From Planctomycetota bacterium (GTDB lineage Bacteria > Planctomycetota > Planctomycetia > Pirellulales > Lacipirellulaceae), in the NCBI GenBank assembly GCA_024278035.1, contig JAJRUA010000051.1, positions 1 through 8,396 of the forward strand: a stretch of DNA of 8,396 nucleotides. The letters are read 5' to 3'. A program made the position numbers and the translations under genes. Position 1 is the stretch's first letter. Every line of letters begins with the position of its first letter. The notes under the pieces were generated by a model that searched no databases, was not told where the DNA came from, and worked only from the letters and a program-made list of their open reading frames with translations. Positions 1-6,295 of the stretch are shown here, in pieces.

Positions 1-135
1 CAGCAGGAGTTTGGAGTTGTTCGTCCAACGAGCGATGCCACCGCCGCCCGCTTGGTTGCCGCCATCGCGCCAGCCGCTGCCGGTATCCCAGCCACTCCCG
101 TCGTCCCGGCCATAGTCTCGATCGTAAAGGCCCAT
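1..135 (-). CDS. Probable rhomboid-family membrane protein, N-terminus only (runs off left edge)
   Basis: The minus strand reads an open frame of 45 codons from an ATG at 135-133 to the window edge with no stop. The protein begins MGLYDRDYGRDDGSGW, continues with a glycine-rich linker, and ends at the edge with ARWTNNSKLLL. Planctomycete rhomboid intramembrane serine proteases commonly begin with a short hydrophilic leader of the form MG(I/L)YDRDY, followed by the first membrane helix. The hydrophobic run starting at the edge fits that helix. The catalytic Ser/His region would lie outside the window, so function rests only on the leader. No clear Shine-Dalgarno site precedes the ATG. The gene is divergent from scpB. 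It could instead be another membrane protein that shares the leader. Confidence 0.55.
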   Translation of the reverse strand, partial: MGLYDRDYGRDDGSGWDTGSGWRDGGNQAGGGGIARWTNNSKLLL

Positions 136-339
136 ATATCTCAGTTGTGCAGAGGCTCAAAAATTGTTGTCGGAACAGGAGGCACCATATTAGCCCCCGG
201 CCCCATTGGGGGGCAGTGCAGGATTCGTCCCCCCATTGATTAGGGCTCCCCCTGCAAGTCCTGGTGCTAGCGTTGCCAGCCTTCCGCCTTCCGCCTTCCG
301 CCTTCCGCCTTCCGCCTTTCCCTTCTATCCTCGGCGACA
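136..339. other. Intergenic region between divergent genes, C/G-rich
   Basis: This stretch separates the minus-strand rhomboid-like gene from scpB and must carry both promoters, but no convincing -35/-10 pair is visible. It has a G/C-rich patch at 191-257. GCCCCC at 193-198 can pair with GGGGGC at 209-214, and CCCCATTG occurs twice (201-208 and 231-238). The 11-mer TAGCCCCCGGC at 191-201 recurs at 3278-3288 inside the large palindromic element upstream of gyrA, so the patch may be a decayed relative. An open frame across 52-243 is low-complexity and overlaps the minus-strand gene, so it is not called. Confidence 0.5.
281..315. repeat. Tandem heptamer repeat, five copies of CTTCCGC
   Basis: Five perfect contiguous copies of CTTCCGC fill 281-315, followed by a degenerate sixth copy (CTTTCCC, 316-322). 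The array ends 18 bases before the scpB start codon when the degenerate copy is counted. Because the unit is 7 bases, each strand cycles through all frames. The minus strand then encodes an artefactual GRRKAEGGRRKAEG-type peptide, which should not be annotated. Short heptamer arrays of this kind are variable-number repeats in several bacterial phyla. No function can be read from the sequence, though its position in the scpB leader means copy number could alter leader length. Confidence 0.9.
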
Positions 340-1011
340 ATGGAACCCTCCACCGATCCTGTCGCCCCTGCCGCACCGTTGTCGATTTCTCGGCTTACGG
401 CGGCGTTTGCCCAGATGCTCGGTTCACCGGCGGGGGAGCCCAAGGAAGAAAAAGAAACGCCCGAGCGCGCGCCCGAACAACCCGTTGGGGTGACTCCGCA
501 AGGGATCATCGAAGCGATGCTCTTTGTCGGACAGCCTGGCAACGAAGCCTTTACACCAGAAGAAATTGCCGCCCCGATGCGGGACGTTACCGCGCAAGAA
601 GTCGATCAAGCGGTCAACGACCTCAATACGCAATACGCCGCAGACGAAACGCCGTACCGAATTGAATCGGCAGCCGTAGGCTACCGAATGGTACTCTTGG
701 AGGACTTCGATCGGCTTCGTGATCGATTCTATGATCGGACCAAGGGGGCTCAGCTTTCGCCGGTGGCGCTCGAGGTGTTGTCGATCGTCGCCTACCAACA
801 ACCAATCGCTGGCGAGAAGGTGGATGCGTTGCGTGAGAAACGGAGCGGACAAACGCTTGCCCAATTGGTCCGGCGAGGCCTGTTGCAGCGTCATGCGATG
901 GAAGGCGAACCGAGCTACTCCACAAGCTACTCCACCACGGACCGTTTCATAAAGGTGTTTGGCTTGGAGTCGATTGAACAGTTGCCCCGTGTTGCGGAGC
1001 TGGAGGACTAG
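340..1011 (+). CDS. scpB: Segregation and condensation protein B (ScpB)
   Basis: ScpB is the winged-helix dimer that binds ScpA (kleisin) and SMC to form the bacterial condensin involved in chromosome segregation. The protein is 223 residues. Residues 1-50 are a proline/glutamate-rich, probably disordered tail. The first winged-helix domain starts near IIEAMLFVGQ (56-65). The second contains the family signature LSPVALEVLSIVAYQQPI (139-156), then LVRRGLLQ, then TTDRF (199-203) and FGLESIEQLP. The usual bacterial length is about 180-200, the excess being the tail. ATG at 340 is the only reasonable start, although no Shine-Dalgarno site is visible. A 12-base tandem duplication (913-935) adds an extra Ser-Tyr-Ser-Thr immediately before TTDRF. 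Stop TAG at 1009 is followed by a second TAG. No scpA is adjacent in this window, unlike the common scpA-scpB pairing. Confidence 0.94.
   Translation: MEPSTDPVAPAAPLSISRLTAAFAQMLGSPAGEPKEEKETPERAPEQPVGVTPQGIIEAMLFVGQPGNEAFTPEEIAAPMRDVTAQEVDQAVNDLNTQYAADETPYRIESAAVGYRMVLLEDFDRLRDRFYDRTKGAQLSPVALEVLSIVAYQQPIAGEKVDALREKRSGQTLAQLVRRGLLQRHAMEGEPSYSTSYSTTDRFIKVFGLESIEQLPRVAELED
913..935 (+). repeat. 12-base tandem duplication inside scpB
   Basis: AGCTACTCCAC occurs at 913-923 and again at 925-935, a two-copy tandem repeat with period 12. In frame it gives Ser-Tyr-Ser-Thr twice (residues 192-199). Family members usually pass directly from the hairpin into a single (Y/G)TTD(R/E)F motif, so one copy is probably a slippage insertion that preserved the frame. 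Confidence 0.8.
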
Positions 1012-1019
1012 TAGCCCGC

Positions 1020-1046
1020 GATTTCCTGAGGAATCTTCAATTTTTT
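1020..1046 (+). terminator. Weak candidate intrinsic terminator after scpB
   Basis: GATTTCC (1020-1026) pairs with GGAATC (1030-1035) with one bulged T and a TGA loop. TTTTTT follows at 1041-1046, five bases after the stem. The stem is short and the spacing to the T run is longer than ideal, so this is only a weak candidate. Confidence 0.3.
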
Positions 1047-1059
1047 CCGTAGGGGTGAA

Positions 1060-1077
1060 TCCGCATTTTTATGCGGA
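1060..1077. repeat. Perfect 7-bp stem-loop between scpB and rpe
   Basis: TCCGCAT (1060-1066), a TTTT loop and ATGCGGA (1071-1077) form a perfect short hairpin 48 bases after the scpB stop codon. No T run follows on the plus strand. It may be part of the scpB 3' end or of a 5' leader to rpe. The rest of the 265-base scpB-rpe gap (1012-1276) shows no gene. Confidence 0.45.
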
Positions 1078-1276
1078 GAGATCGCCCCAATCTCTTTGAT
1101 AGAAAGTAGTTGCGCCGAACCGGGGGCTGCGGCACAATGTCGCAGTTCGATAGCAAAATGAATCCCTCCCCCGCCGAGGCCTTGTTATGGCCGCCGCGGC
1201 GTGCCAGAACGGTTCGTCTTTGCTAGCGGTAGACCCCGCAGAGTTAAAGGGTATTCGAGGTAAAATAGCCGGTACG

Positions 1277-2047
1277 ATGACCATTCCATGGCCCCCCCAG
1301 CGACTACGCGAACAGCTTTGCCAAGCTGAGGGGGCGCAGCGCGCGGTGGTCTTGCCTTCGCTCTTGGCCGCAGACTTTGCGAGACTGGAAGAAGAGATTC
1401 GTGCCGTGGAGCGGGCGGGCGTCACGGCACTGCATCTTGATATTATGGATGGCCATTTTGTCCCCAACTTTTCGTTTGGCATTCCGGTGGTCGAAGCGAT
1501 CCGCCGTACGACCGATTTGCTGCTCGACGTTCACTTGATGCTGGACAACCCGGCCGACTATGTCGAACCTTTTCGTAAGGCGGGGGCCGACGTGATAACG
1601 GTTCATGCCGAGGTGCTAGAGGATCCGCGCCCCTTGTTGGATCGAATCCGGAAATTGGGGGCGGCTGCCGGCCTGTCGCTCAACCCGCCGATGTCGGTTG
1701 AGCAAATCGAACCGGCCCTTGATGCGTGTGACCTCGTGCTAGTGATGGGGGTGATGCCCGGCTTCGGCGGGCAAGCGTTCGATCCCGTGGCATTAGAGAA
1801 ACTGAGCTGGCTGCGTGACCATCCGAATTGTGATGCCATCTTAGAAATTGATGGCGGCGTGAACGCTGAAACCATTCGGGCATGCGCCGAAGCTGGCGCC
1901 GAACTGCTGGTGGCAGGGACGGCTGTGTTTGGCGCTAAGAGCCTATCCCAAAACTCCGCGGAAGGTTCGGGGATGTGCTGTAAAGACTATCCGGCAAGGA
2001 TTGCCGAGCTTGAAAGCTTGGCCAACAGGTCGGCAACAACGACTTGA
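1277..2047 (+). CDS. rpe: Ribulose-phosphate 3-epimerase
   Basis: The enzyme interconverts D-ribulose 5-phosphate and D-xylulose 5-phosphate in the pentose-phosphate and Calvin pathways. From ATG 1277 the protein is 256 residues with a complete TIM-barrel motif series. VLPSLLAADF carries the substrate-contacting Ser28. LHLDIMDGHFVPNFSFG carries metal ligands His53 and Asp55. DVHLML carries His86, EIDGG carries catalytic Asp192, and AGTAVFGA is the phosphate-binding loop. The usual VMSVNPGFGGQ loop reads VMGVMPGFGGQ, a modest variant. An upstream in-frame ATG at 1187 has a GAGG seven bases before it and would add 30 residues, but no family homology extends there, so 1277 is preferred. A roughly 20-residue leader and a longer C-terminus (221-256) distinguish it from the usual 220-residue form. 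Confidence 0.96.
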   Translation: MTIPWPPQRLREQLCQAEGAQRAVVLPSLLAADFARLEEEIRAVERAGVTALHLDIMDGHFVPNFSFGIPVVEAIRRTTDLLLDVHLMLDNPADYVEPFRKAGADVITVHAEVLEDPRPLLDRIRKLGAAAGLSLNPPMSVEQIEPALDACDLVLVMGVMPGFGGQAFDPVALEKLSWLRDHPNCDAILEIDGGVNAETIRACAEAGAELLVAGTAVFGAKSLSQNSAEGSGMCCKDYPARIAELESLANRSATTT

Positions 2048-2079
2048 CCTGTTCCGTAGAGACCCCGAGACTCGATTTA

Positions 2080-2658
2080 ATGCAAACGCTAATCCTTGTT
2101 CGCCCTGGTGCTACGGAGTTCGACCAACAGGGTCGAATCCAGGGGACGCTTGATATTCCGCTTTGCCAGGATGGACGTCGGCAGTGTGCCACGACCCTTT
2201 CCGAGTTGCACAACATCAAGCCGATTGCCATTTATGCCAGTCCCTGCCAATCGGCACAGGAGACGGCAGAGCTTTTGGCAAACGACCTGGGGCTCAAGGT
2301 GAAAGTAATCGACAAGCTTCATAATCTGGACCATGGTCTCTGGCAGGGAATGCTTGTTGAGGAGGTCCGCCTCAAGCAGCCCAAGGTTTATCGGCAGTGG
2401 CAAGACCAGCCGGAGACTGTCTGTCCGCCCGATGGCGAGACGGTGCTCAACGCGAAGAAACGGGCAGCCGAGGCGCTGCAAAAAATGTTCAAGAAGCACA
2501 AGGAAAAATCGGAGACGATCGTCCTGGTATCGCCCGAGCCGTTTGCCAGTCTTGTTCGTCATGTGCTGAGGCAGGACGAACTGGGCGATTTTTGGAAGAC
2601 GGCCGAGGGCTGCGGCGGCTGGGAAGCGATTGAAGTGCCGGCAGAGGTAGCGGTTTAG
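2080..2658 (+). CDS. Histidine-phosphatase-fold protein lacking catalytic residues (predicted pseudo-enzyme)
   Basis: The 192-residue protein has the layout of the phosphoglycerate-mutase/histidine-phosphatase superfamily: LILVRPGATEFDQQGRIQGT (4-23), ASPCQSAQETAE (53-64), LHNLDHGLWQG (80-90), PPDGET (116-121) and VLVSPEP (148-154). In active members these read RHG, SPLxRAxxTA, LxExxxGxWEG and VxHG. Here the phospho-accepting His is Pro9, the second Arg is Ser58, the acidic general acid/base is Asn82 and the second His is Pro152. Only Arg8 of the catalytic set remains, while the fold-determining residues are kept. Phosphatase or mutase activity is therefore very unlikely, and a binding or scaffolding role is inferred. 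It lies 32 bases after rpe on the same strand, so the two are probably co-transcribed. ATG 2080 is chosen. A TTG at 2044 overlapping the rpe stop would add 12 residues with no family match. Confidence 0.88.
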   Translation: MQTLILVRPGATEFDQQGRIQGTLDIPLCQDGRRQCATTLSELHNIKPIAIYASPCQSAQETAELLANDLGLKVKVIDKLHNLDHGLWQGMLVEEVRLKQPKVYRQWQDQPETVCPPDGETVLNAKKRAAEALQKMFKKHKEKSETIVLVSPEPFASLVRHVLRQDELGDFWKTAEGCGGWEAIEVPAEVAV

Positions 2659-2700
2659 CGGACCACGTTTTTTAATACGCCGCTCTTTATATTACGCCCC

Positions 2701-3180
2701 TTACGTCCCCGCGTACTGCTCAGCGTAATCCAGCACCCAGCGATCGACCAACTCTTCAAAACTCTCAGGGTCAAACTCCTCGATCGGCTGGAAGTGATTA
2801 CGGCTAAAGCATTCTTTATTTCGGATGGCTCCCTTCGCCGTGATATCCATAACGTGGTACTTGCTGAACGGGCCGACCAAAATTTGTAGTCGGCTGAACA
2901 AATTTTGCCGTTTGCCACGTCCTAGGCTCAGGTCATCGCGGCTGATTTCTGTGCCCCAGCCCCGTTCGCCGACAACCGCTTCCATCCGAAAGCCGGGCAG
3001 ATTCTCCACGAGATCGCCCAGGCGCTTCTCGATGTGCTCGGTCAGGGCATGGCGATGCTGCGAGTGAAGCCGCTTCTGAGCCTCTTCGCTAAGAGCCTCG
3101 GCGGCGTCGGAAAAGACCTTGTCCGCCCGAGCAGAGGTGCCCCGCTGGGTGGCTCGTTTGAGTCGTTCGTTGAAGTCCAT
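2701..3180 (-). CDS. Conserved hypothetical protein, planctomycete type
   Basis: A 159-residue soluble protein with no signal peptide or membrane segment. The N-terminus is charged and helical (MDFNERLKRATQRG, then SEEAQKRLHSQHRHALTEHIEKRL, residues 31-54). The middle contains GERGWGTEISRDDL (71-84), then an alternating, strand-like stretch LFSRLQILVGPFSKYHVMDITAKG (94-117). After NKECFSRNHFQP (121-132) it ends in an acidic/aromatic helix, FEELVDRWVLDYAEQYA. I recognise this pattern as one recurring in planctomycete genomes as a single-copy hypothetical protein, but I know of no assigned function and no family name. The gene converges on the histidine-phosphatase-like gene across a 42-base gap and is divergent from gyrA. 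ATG 3180 is the natural start; no Shine-Dalgarno site is clear. Confidence 0.88.
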   Translation of the reverse strand: MDFNERLKRATQRGTSARADKVFSDAAEALSEEAQKRLHSQHRHALTEHIEKRLGDLVENLPGFRMEAVVGERGWGTEISRDDLSLGRGKRQNLFSRLQILVGPFSKYHVMDITAKGAIRNKECFSRNHFQPIEEFDPESFEELVDRWVLDYAEQYAGT

Positions 3181-3226
3181 CGGCGAATTGTCGGGGAAGA
3201 TAGGGCTTGTTAAGTCCCAAGTCTAA

Positions 3227-3259
3227 AGGCATCGCCGACTCAAGCCCAGGGCGATGCCT
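3227..3259. repeat. Perfect 10-bp inverted repeat upstream of the minus-strand gene
   Basis: AGGCATCGCC (3227-3236) and GGCGATGCCT (3250-3259) are exact reverse complements separated by 13 bases. The repeat sits 47 bases upstream of the minus-strand start codon and 10 bases before the larger palindromic element. It could be an operator, an mRNA leader hairpin for the minus gene, or another dispersed repeat. Confidence 0.7.
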
Positions 3260-3268
3260 AACTTAGCG

Positions 3269-3353
3269 AGAGGGCAATAGCCCCCGGCGCAAGCCGGAGG
3301 GGGGGGCTTTTGGTGATTCAACCCCCGGCTTGCGCCGAGGGCTATTACCCTCT
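3269..3353. repeat. REPIN-like nested palindrome, 85 bases
   Basis: Bases 3269-3300 pair with 3322-3353 as a 32-position stem with three mismatches (3275/3347, 3284/3338, 3298/3324) around a 21-base loop. Each arm is itself a palindrome. The left arm (3281-3300) has CCGGC GCAA GCCGG at its core, and the right arm (3322-3341) has CGGC TTGC GCCG. This two-palindromes-in-inverted-orientation design is that of REP doublets (REPINs), which are dispersed non-autonomous elements mobilised in other bacteria by RAYT transposases. A TTTTT run (3353-3357) on the plus side makes it resemble a terminator, but no plus-strand gene leads directly into it. It lies in the divergent gap between the minus-strand gene and gyrA, where it may insulate the two promoters. 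Confidence 0.85.
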
Positions 3354-3437
3354 TTTTGGTGGGGTGTTTCTTCCCCTTGGAGGGTCGTTCTTGGAGACCA
3401 AAAACGGTAAACTACGGGACTGCCTTTGATCCCTTGT

Positions 3438-3464
3438 CCTGAGCCCTCTGCTCAGCGGCTCAGG
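3438..3464 (+). promoter_or_regulatory. Two alternative hairpins in the presumed gyrA leader
   Basis: CCTGAGCC (3438-3445) pairs perfectly with GGCTCAGG (3457-3464). The same 5' segment, CTGAGC (3439-3444), can alternatively pair with GCTCAG (3450-3455). The two stems are mutually exclusive and lie 37-64 bases before the gyrA start codon. No T run follows. This is only a structural observation; a regulatory role, for instance in supercoiling-dependent gyrA expression, is not demonstrated. Confidence 0.4.
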
Positions 3465-3488
3465 GCTTTCCATAGCGACTACGAAACC

Positions 3489-3493
3489 GAGGA
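3489..3493 (+). promoter_or_regulatory. Ribosome binding site supporting the GTG start of gyrA
   Basis: GAGGA lies eight bases before the GTG at 3502. It is one of the clearer Shine-Dalgarno sites in the window and supports the non-ATG start and the acidic N-terminal extension of GyrA. Confidence 0.6.
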
Positions 3494-3501
3494 CACCCCG
3501 C

Positions 3502-6228
3502 GTGGCGAACGATTCTAGCGGACCAGACGAACCCCAAGATAACGGCTCCAACGATAACGGCCTCAACGATGGCGCTCCTTTGCAGCCGGGATTTGACCCA
3601 GCTACTGAGGCAATTGCCAAGCGGCTGATCAATCTGCCGATTGAGGACGAGCTCAAAGAGAGTTACCTCACCTACGCCATGAGTGTCATTGTCAGCCGGG
3701 CGCTGCCCGACGTGCGTGACGGACTCAAGCCGTCGCAACGGCGCATCCTCGTGGCGATGAACGACCTGGGGCTAACCTCTAGCGGTGCGACGAGCAAGTG
3801 TGCAGGTATCGTCGGTGAAACAATGAAACGCTATCACCCGCACGGCGACGGGGCGATTTACCCGACACTCGTCCGGATGGCACAAGAGTGGGCGACCCGC
3901 TGTCTGTTGATTTCGCCCCAGGGAAATTTTGGCAGCATCGCCGGCCTCCCCCCGGCAGCCATGCGGTACACCGAGGCTCGCCTCTCGCCCGTAGCGGGGC
4001 TGATGCTCGAAGACCTCAAGCTCGACACGGTCGACTTCACTCCGACCTACGACGAAAAACAAACCGAGCCGTCGGTCCTTCCCTCCAAGTTTCCTAACTT
4101 GATCGTCAACGGCTCAGGCGGTATCGCCGTTGGCATGGCGACCAGCATCCCGCCACACAACTTGAAAGAAGTGTGTGAGGGAATCATTGCGCTGATCGAC
4201 ACGCCAGAGATCACCATCCCTGAGTTGATGCAGATCATCCCCGGCCCCGACTTCCCCACAGGCGGCACTATCTGTGGCCGGAGCCAGATTCTCAAAGGCT
4301 ATCAAACGGGCCGTAGCACGATCGCGCTGCGGGCTCGCACCTCGATTGACGAATCGGGCCGAAAGAAGCGGATCCTCGTCCACGAAATTCCTTACCAACA
4401 ATCGCGCGACCCCGTCATCAAGAAGATCGCCGCCCTGGCGAACGAAGGGCGAATTGCCGGCATTAGCGATGTCCGTGACGAATCGGACCTTCACGAGCCC
4501 GTCCGAATCGTGATTGATTTGAAGCGCGACGCTGATCCTGATGTCGTGCTGAACCAGCTCTACAAGTTCTCTTCGCTCCAAGATTCGTTCAGCGTGATTT
4601 TGCTGGCCCTCGTGGATGGTAAGCCACGTGTTCTGACGCTCAAGGAGATGCTTGAAGAGTTCATCCGCCATCGTGTGATCGTCATACGCCGCCGGACGCA
4701 GTTCTTGCTCTCCCGGGCGCGTAAGCGGAAGCACACGGTGCAAGGTCTGCTGTTAGCGCATGCAAACATCGACGAAGTGATCCGCGTCATTCGGGCAAGC
4801 AAGACGCAGCCCGAGGCGAAGCAAGCCCTTATACAGATCAAGACGCCCGGCGCGCTGCTCAAACGGGCGCTCGGTGATGAGGGGTATGCCCAGTACCAAG
4901 AGGAACGGGGCGTTGCTGAAGAGTACTCGCTCACGCCGGTGCAGGCCGACGCGATTCTTAAAATGACACTTGGTCAGCTTGTGAACCTTGAGCAAGAAAA
5001 ACTTGCAGGGGAACATGCGGAGTTGATCCTTGAGATCGATGGCTATCTCGAAATCCTCGGCGACGAAGCGATCATCTACGCCATGATCCGCCAGGACATG
5101 GTCGATCTAACCGAGTCGCGCCATGTCACCCCACGACGCACGGTTATTAGCCACGAAGAAGTGGGCGACGTGAACCTAGAGGACCTGATCGAGGAAGAGA
5201 CGATGGTCGTCTCGATCAGCCACAATGGTTACATCAAGCGAACCCCCGCCAGCGTTTACCAAGCCCAGCGACGCGGCGGCAAGGGAATCAAAGGGGCTAA
5301 GACGGACAACGACGATCCGATCGAGCACCTCTTTGTCACCAGCACGCACCACTTCCTGATGTTCTTCACGAACCTCGGCAAAGTCTACTGGCAGAAGGTT
5401 TACAACCTGCCCGAACTGGCCCGCGATGCGAAGGGCCGCGCGGTGGTCAACCTACTCAACCTGGCAGAGGGCGAAAAAATCGCCGACTGCCGCGCAGTAC
5501 GCGACTTCAAGATACCCGACCACTTCCTCATGATGGCAACTCGCAGTGGCCTCGTGAAAAAGACCAAGCTCGAAGCCTACAGCCGACCGATGAAGACCGG
5601 CATCATCGCCATCAAGCTGCGCGAAGGGGACGAACTGGTCGATGTGGCCGTCGTCAAGACGGGCGACGAGGTGCTGCTTGCCACGGCCAGCGGCATGTCG
5701 ATCCGATTTGCCGAGTCCGACGCCCGACCGATGGGCCGCAACTCAAGCGGCGTGAAGGGCGTGAGCCTCACGAAGGGGGACGAGTTGGTCGGCATGGTTG
5801 TCGCTGATCCTGATGCAACGCTCCTTACCGCCACGGAGCTTGGCTACGGTAAGCGAACCTTCTTCGGCCCGAACGCAACCGACGGCGAAAACGAAACCTC
5901 CGAAGACGAGACCAGTTCCTCGGCTCGTTACCGCACGCAAAACCGCGGCGGCAAGGGCGTCCGCGACATCAAAACCACCGAGCGCAACGGCCCGGTTGTG
6001 GGCGTCATTCGTGTCGATGACGACGACGAGTTACTAATGATGACCGCCCGCGGCAAATTACAGCGCATCCGTGCCGCTGACGTCAGCACCATCGGCCGCA
6101 ACACGCAGGGCGTCCGCATCATGTCCCTCGACGAAGGGGACACGATCACGGCGATTGTCCGTGTACCGAAAGAAGAAGCGGAAGAAGCTGGCGAGGAGGC
6201 GGCGGGCGACGCAGATCAAGACGAATAA
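3502..6228 (+). CDS. gyrA: DNA gyrase subunit A
   Basis: GyrA cleaves and reseals DNA and, with GyrB, introduces negative supercoils using ATP. The protein is 908 residues (E. coli 875). Residues 1-33 are an acidic, Asn/Asp-rich extension, and the winged-helix cleavage domain begins near [19 protein letters not shown]. The catalytic tyrosine is Tyr156 in AAMRYTEAR. The quinolone pocket reads [11 protein letters not shown] (112-122), with Gly117 at the position of E. coli Ser83 and Pro121 at that of Asp87. The C-terminal pinwheel contains a perfect GyrA box, QRRGGKG (589-595), which identifies GyrA rather than ParC, and a degenerate second box, QNRGGKG (813-819). An acidic Asn/Glu/Ser-rich insertion (about 789-808) lies between GYGKRT and that second box. 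The tail (892-908) is Glu/Asp-rich, as in many GyrAs. GTG 3502 is supported by GAGGA. gyrB is not in the window. Confidence 0.98.
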   Translation: MANDSSGPDEPQDNGSNDNGLNDGAPLQPGFDPATEAIAKRLINLPIEDELKESYLTYAMSVIVSRALPDVRDGLKPSQRRILVAMNDLGLTSSGATSKCAGIVGETMKRYHPHGDGAIYPTLVRMAQEWATRCLLISPQGNFGSIAGLPPAAMRYTEARLSPVAGLMLEDLKLDTVDFTPTYDEKQTEPSVLPSKFPNLIVNGSGGIAVGMATSIPPHNLKEVCEGIIALIDTPEITIPELMQIIPGPDFPTGGTICGRSQILKGYQTGRSTIALRARTSIDESGRKKRILVHEIPYQQSRDPVIKKIAALANEGRIAGISDVRDESDLHEPVRIVIDLKRDADPDVVLNQLYKFSSLQDSFSVILLALVDGKPRVLTLKEMLEEFIRHRVIVIRRRTQFLLSRARKRKHTVQGLLLAHANIDEVIRVIRASKTQPEAKQALIQIKTPGALLKRALGDEGYAQYQEERGVAEEYSLTPVQADAILKMTLGQLVNLEQEKLAGEHAELILEIDGYLEILGDEAIIYAMIRQDMVDLTESRHVTPRRTVISHEEVGDVNLEDLIEEETMVVSISHNGYIKRTPASVYQAQRRGGKGIKGAKTDNDDPIEHLFVTSTHHFLMFFTNLGKVYWQKVYNLPELARDAKGRAVVNLLNLAEGEKIADCRAVRDFKIPDHFLMMATRSGLVKKTKLEAYSRPMKTGIIAIKLREGDELVDVAVVKTGDEVLLATASGMSIRFAESDARPMGRNSSGVKGVSLTKGDELVGMVVADPDATLLTATELGYGKRTFFGPNATDGENETSEDETSSSARYRTQNRGGKGVRDIKTTERNGPVVGVIRVDDDDELLMMTARGKLQRIRAADVSTIGRNTQGVRIMSLDEGDTITAIVRVPKEEAEEAGEEAAGDADQDE

Positions 6229-6233
6229 GACTC

Positions 6234-6260
6234 TGGACACCGTGTTTTTTCGAGTACAAT
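6234..6260 (+). promoter_or_regulatory. Candidate sigma-70-type promoter for the DUF4258 cassette
   Basis: TGGACA (6234-6239) matches TTGACA in five of six positions, and TACAAT (6255-6260) matches TATAAT in five of six, separated by 15 bases, slightly short. It begins six bases after the gyrA stop codon and 62 bases before the next start codon. This suggests that the cassette is transcribed independently of gyrA; no strong terminator separates them. Confidence 0.4.
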
Positions 6261-6295
6261 AAAGAAGTAACCCAGGCGGATAAGGGATTGGCCAC

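Noticed and set aside
52..243. 63-residue plus-strand frame, Ala/Pro/Ile-rich
   Set aside because: It overlaps the better-supported minus-strand rhomboid-like N-terminus, is low-complexity and has no start signal.
281..322. CRISPR-like array
   Set aside because: Units are 7 bases and contiguous, with no spacers.
267..542. Minus-strand frame across the heptamer array
   Set aside because: Its C-terminal part is the GRRKAEGGRRKAEG artefact of the tandem repeat, and the rest is the complement of scpB.
424..894. 156-residue minus-strand frame opposite scpB
   Set aside because: It is a complementary shadow: no recognisable domains, and scpB on the plus strand carries full family motifs.
1069..1482. 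137-residue minus-strand frame opposite the start of rpe
   Set aside because: It overlaps the conserved rpe coding region, its composition is Ser/Arg-rich as expected of an antisense frame, and it has no family match.
2044..2079. TTG 2044 as the start of the histidine-phosphatase-like gene
   Set aside because: It overlaps the rpe stop and would add 12 residues before a domain that normally begins within a few residues of the first strand; ATG 2080 fits.
3269..3357. Large hairpin plus TTTTT as a rho-independent terminator
   Set aside because: No plus-strand gene is transcribed toward it from nearby, since the adjacent gene is on the minus strand and starts at 3180. The nested palindromes fit a REPIN-like repeat better.
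3376..3396. CTTGGAG direct repeat with 14-base period upstream of gyrA
   Set aside because: Two 7-base copies are compatible with chance and no promoter could be placed relative to them.
4114..4743. 209-residue minus-strand frame opposite gyrA
   Set aside because: It lies wholly within the conserved gyrA cleavage-domain coding region and has no recognisable motifs.
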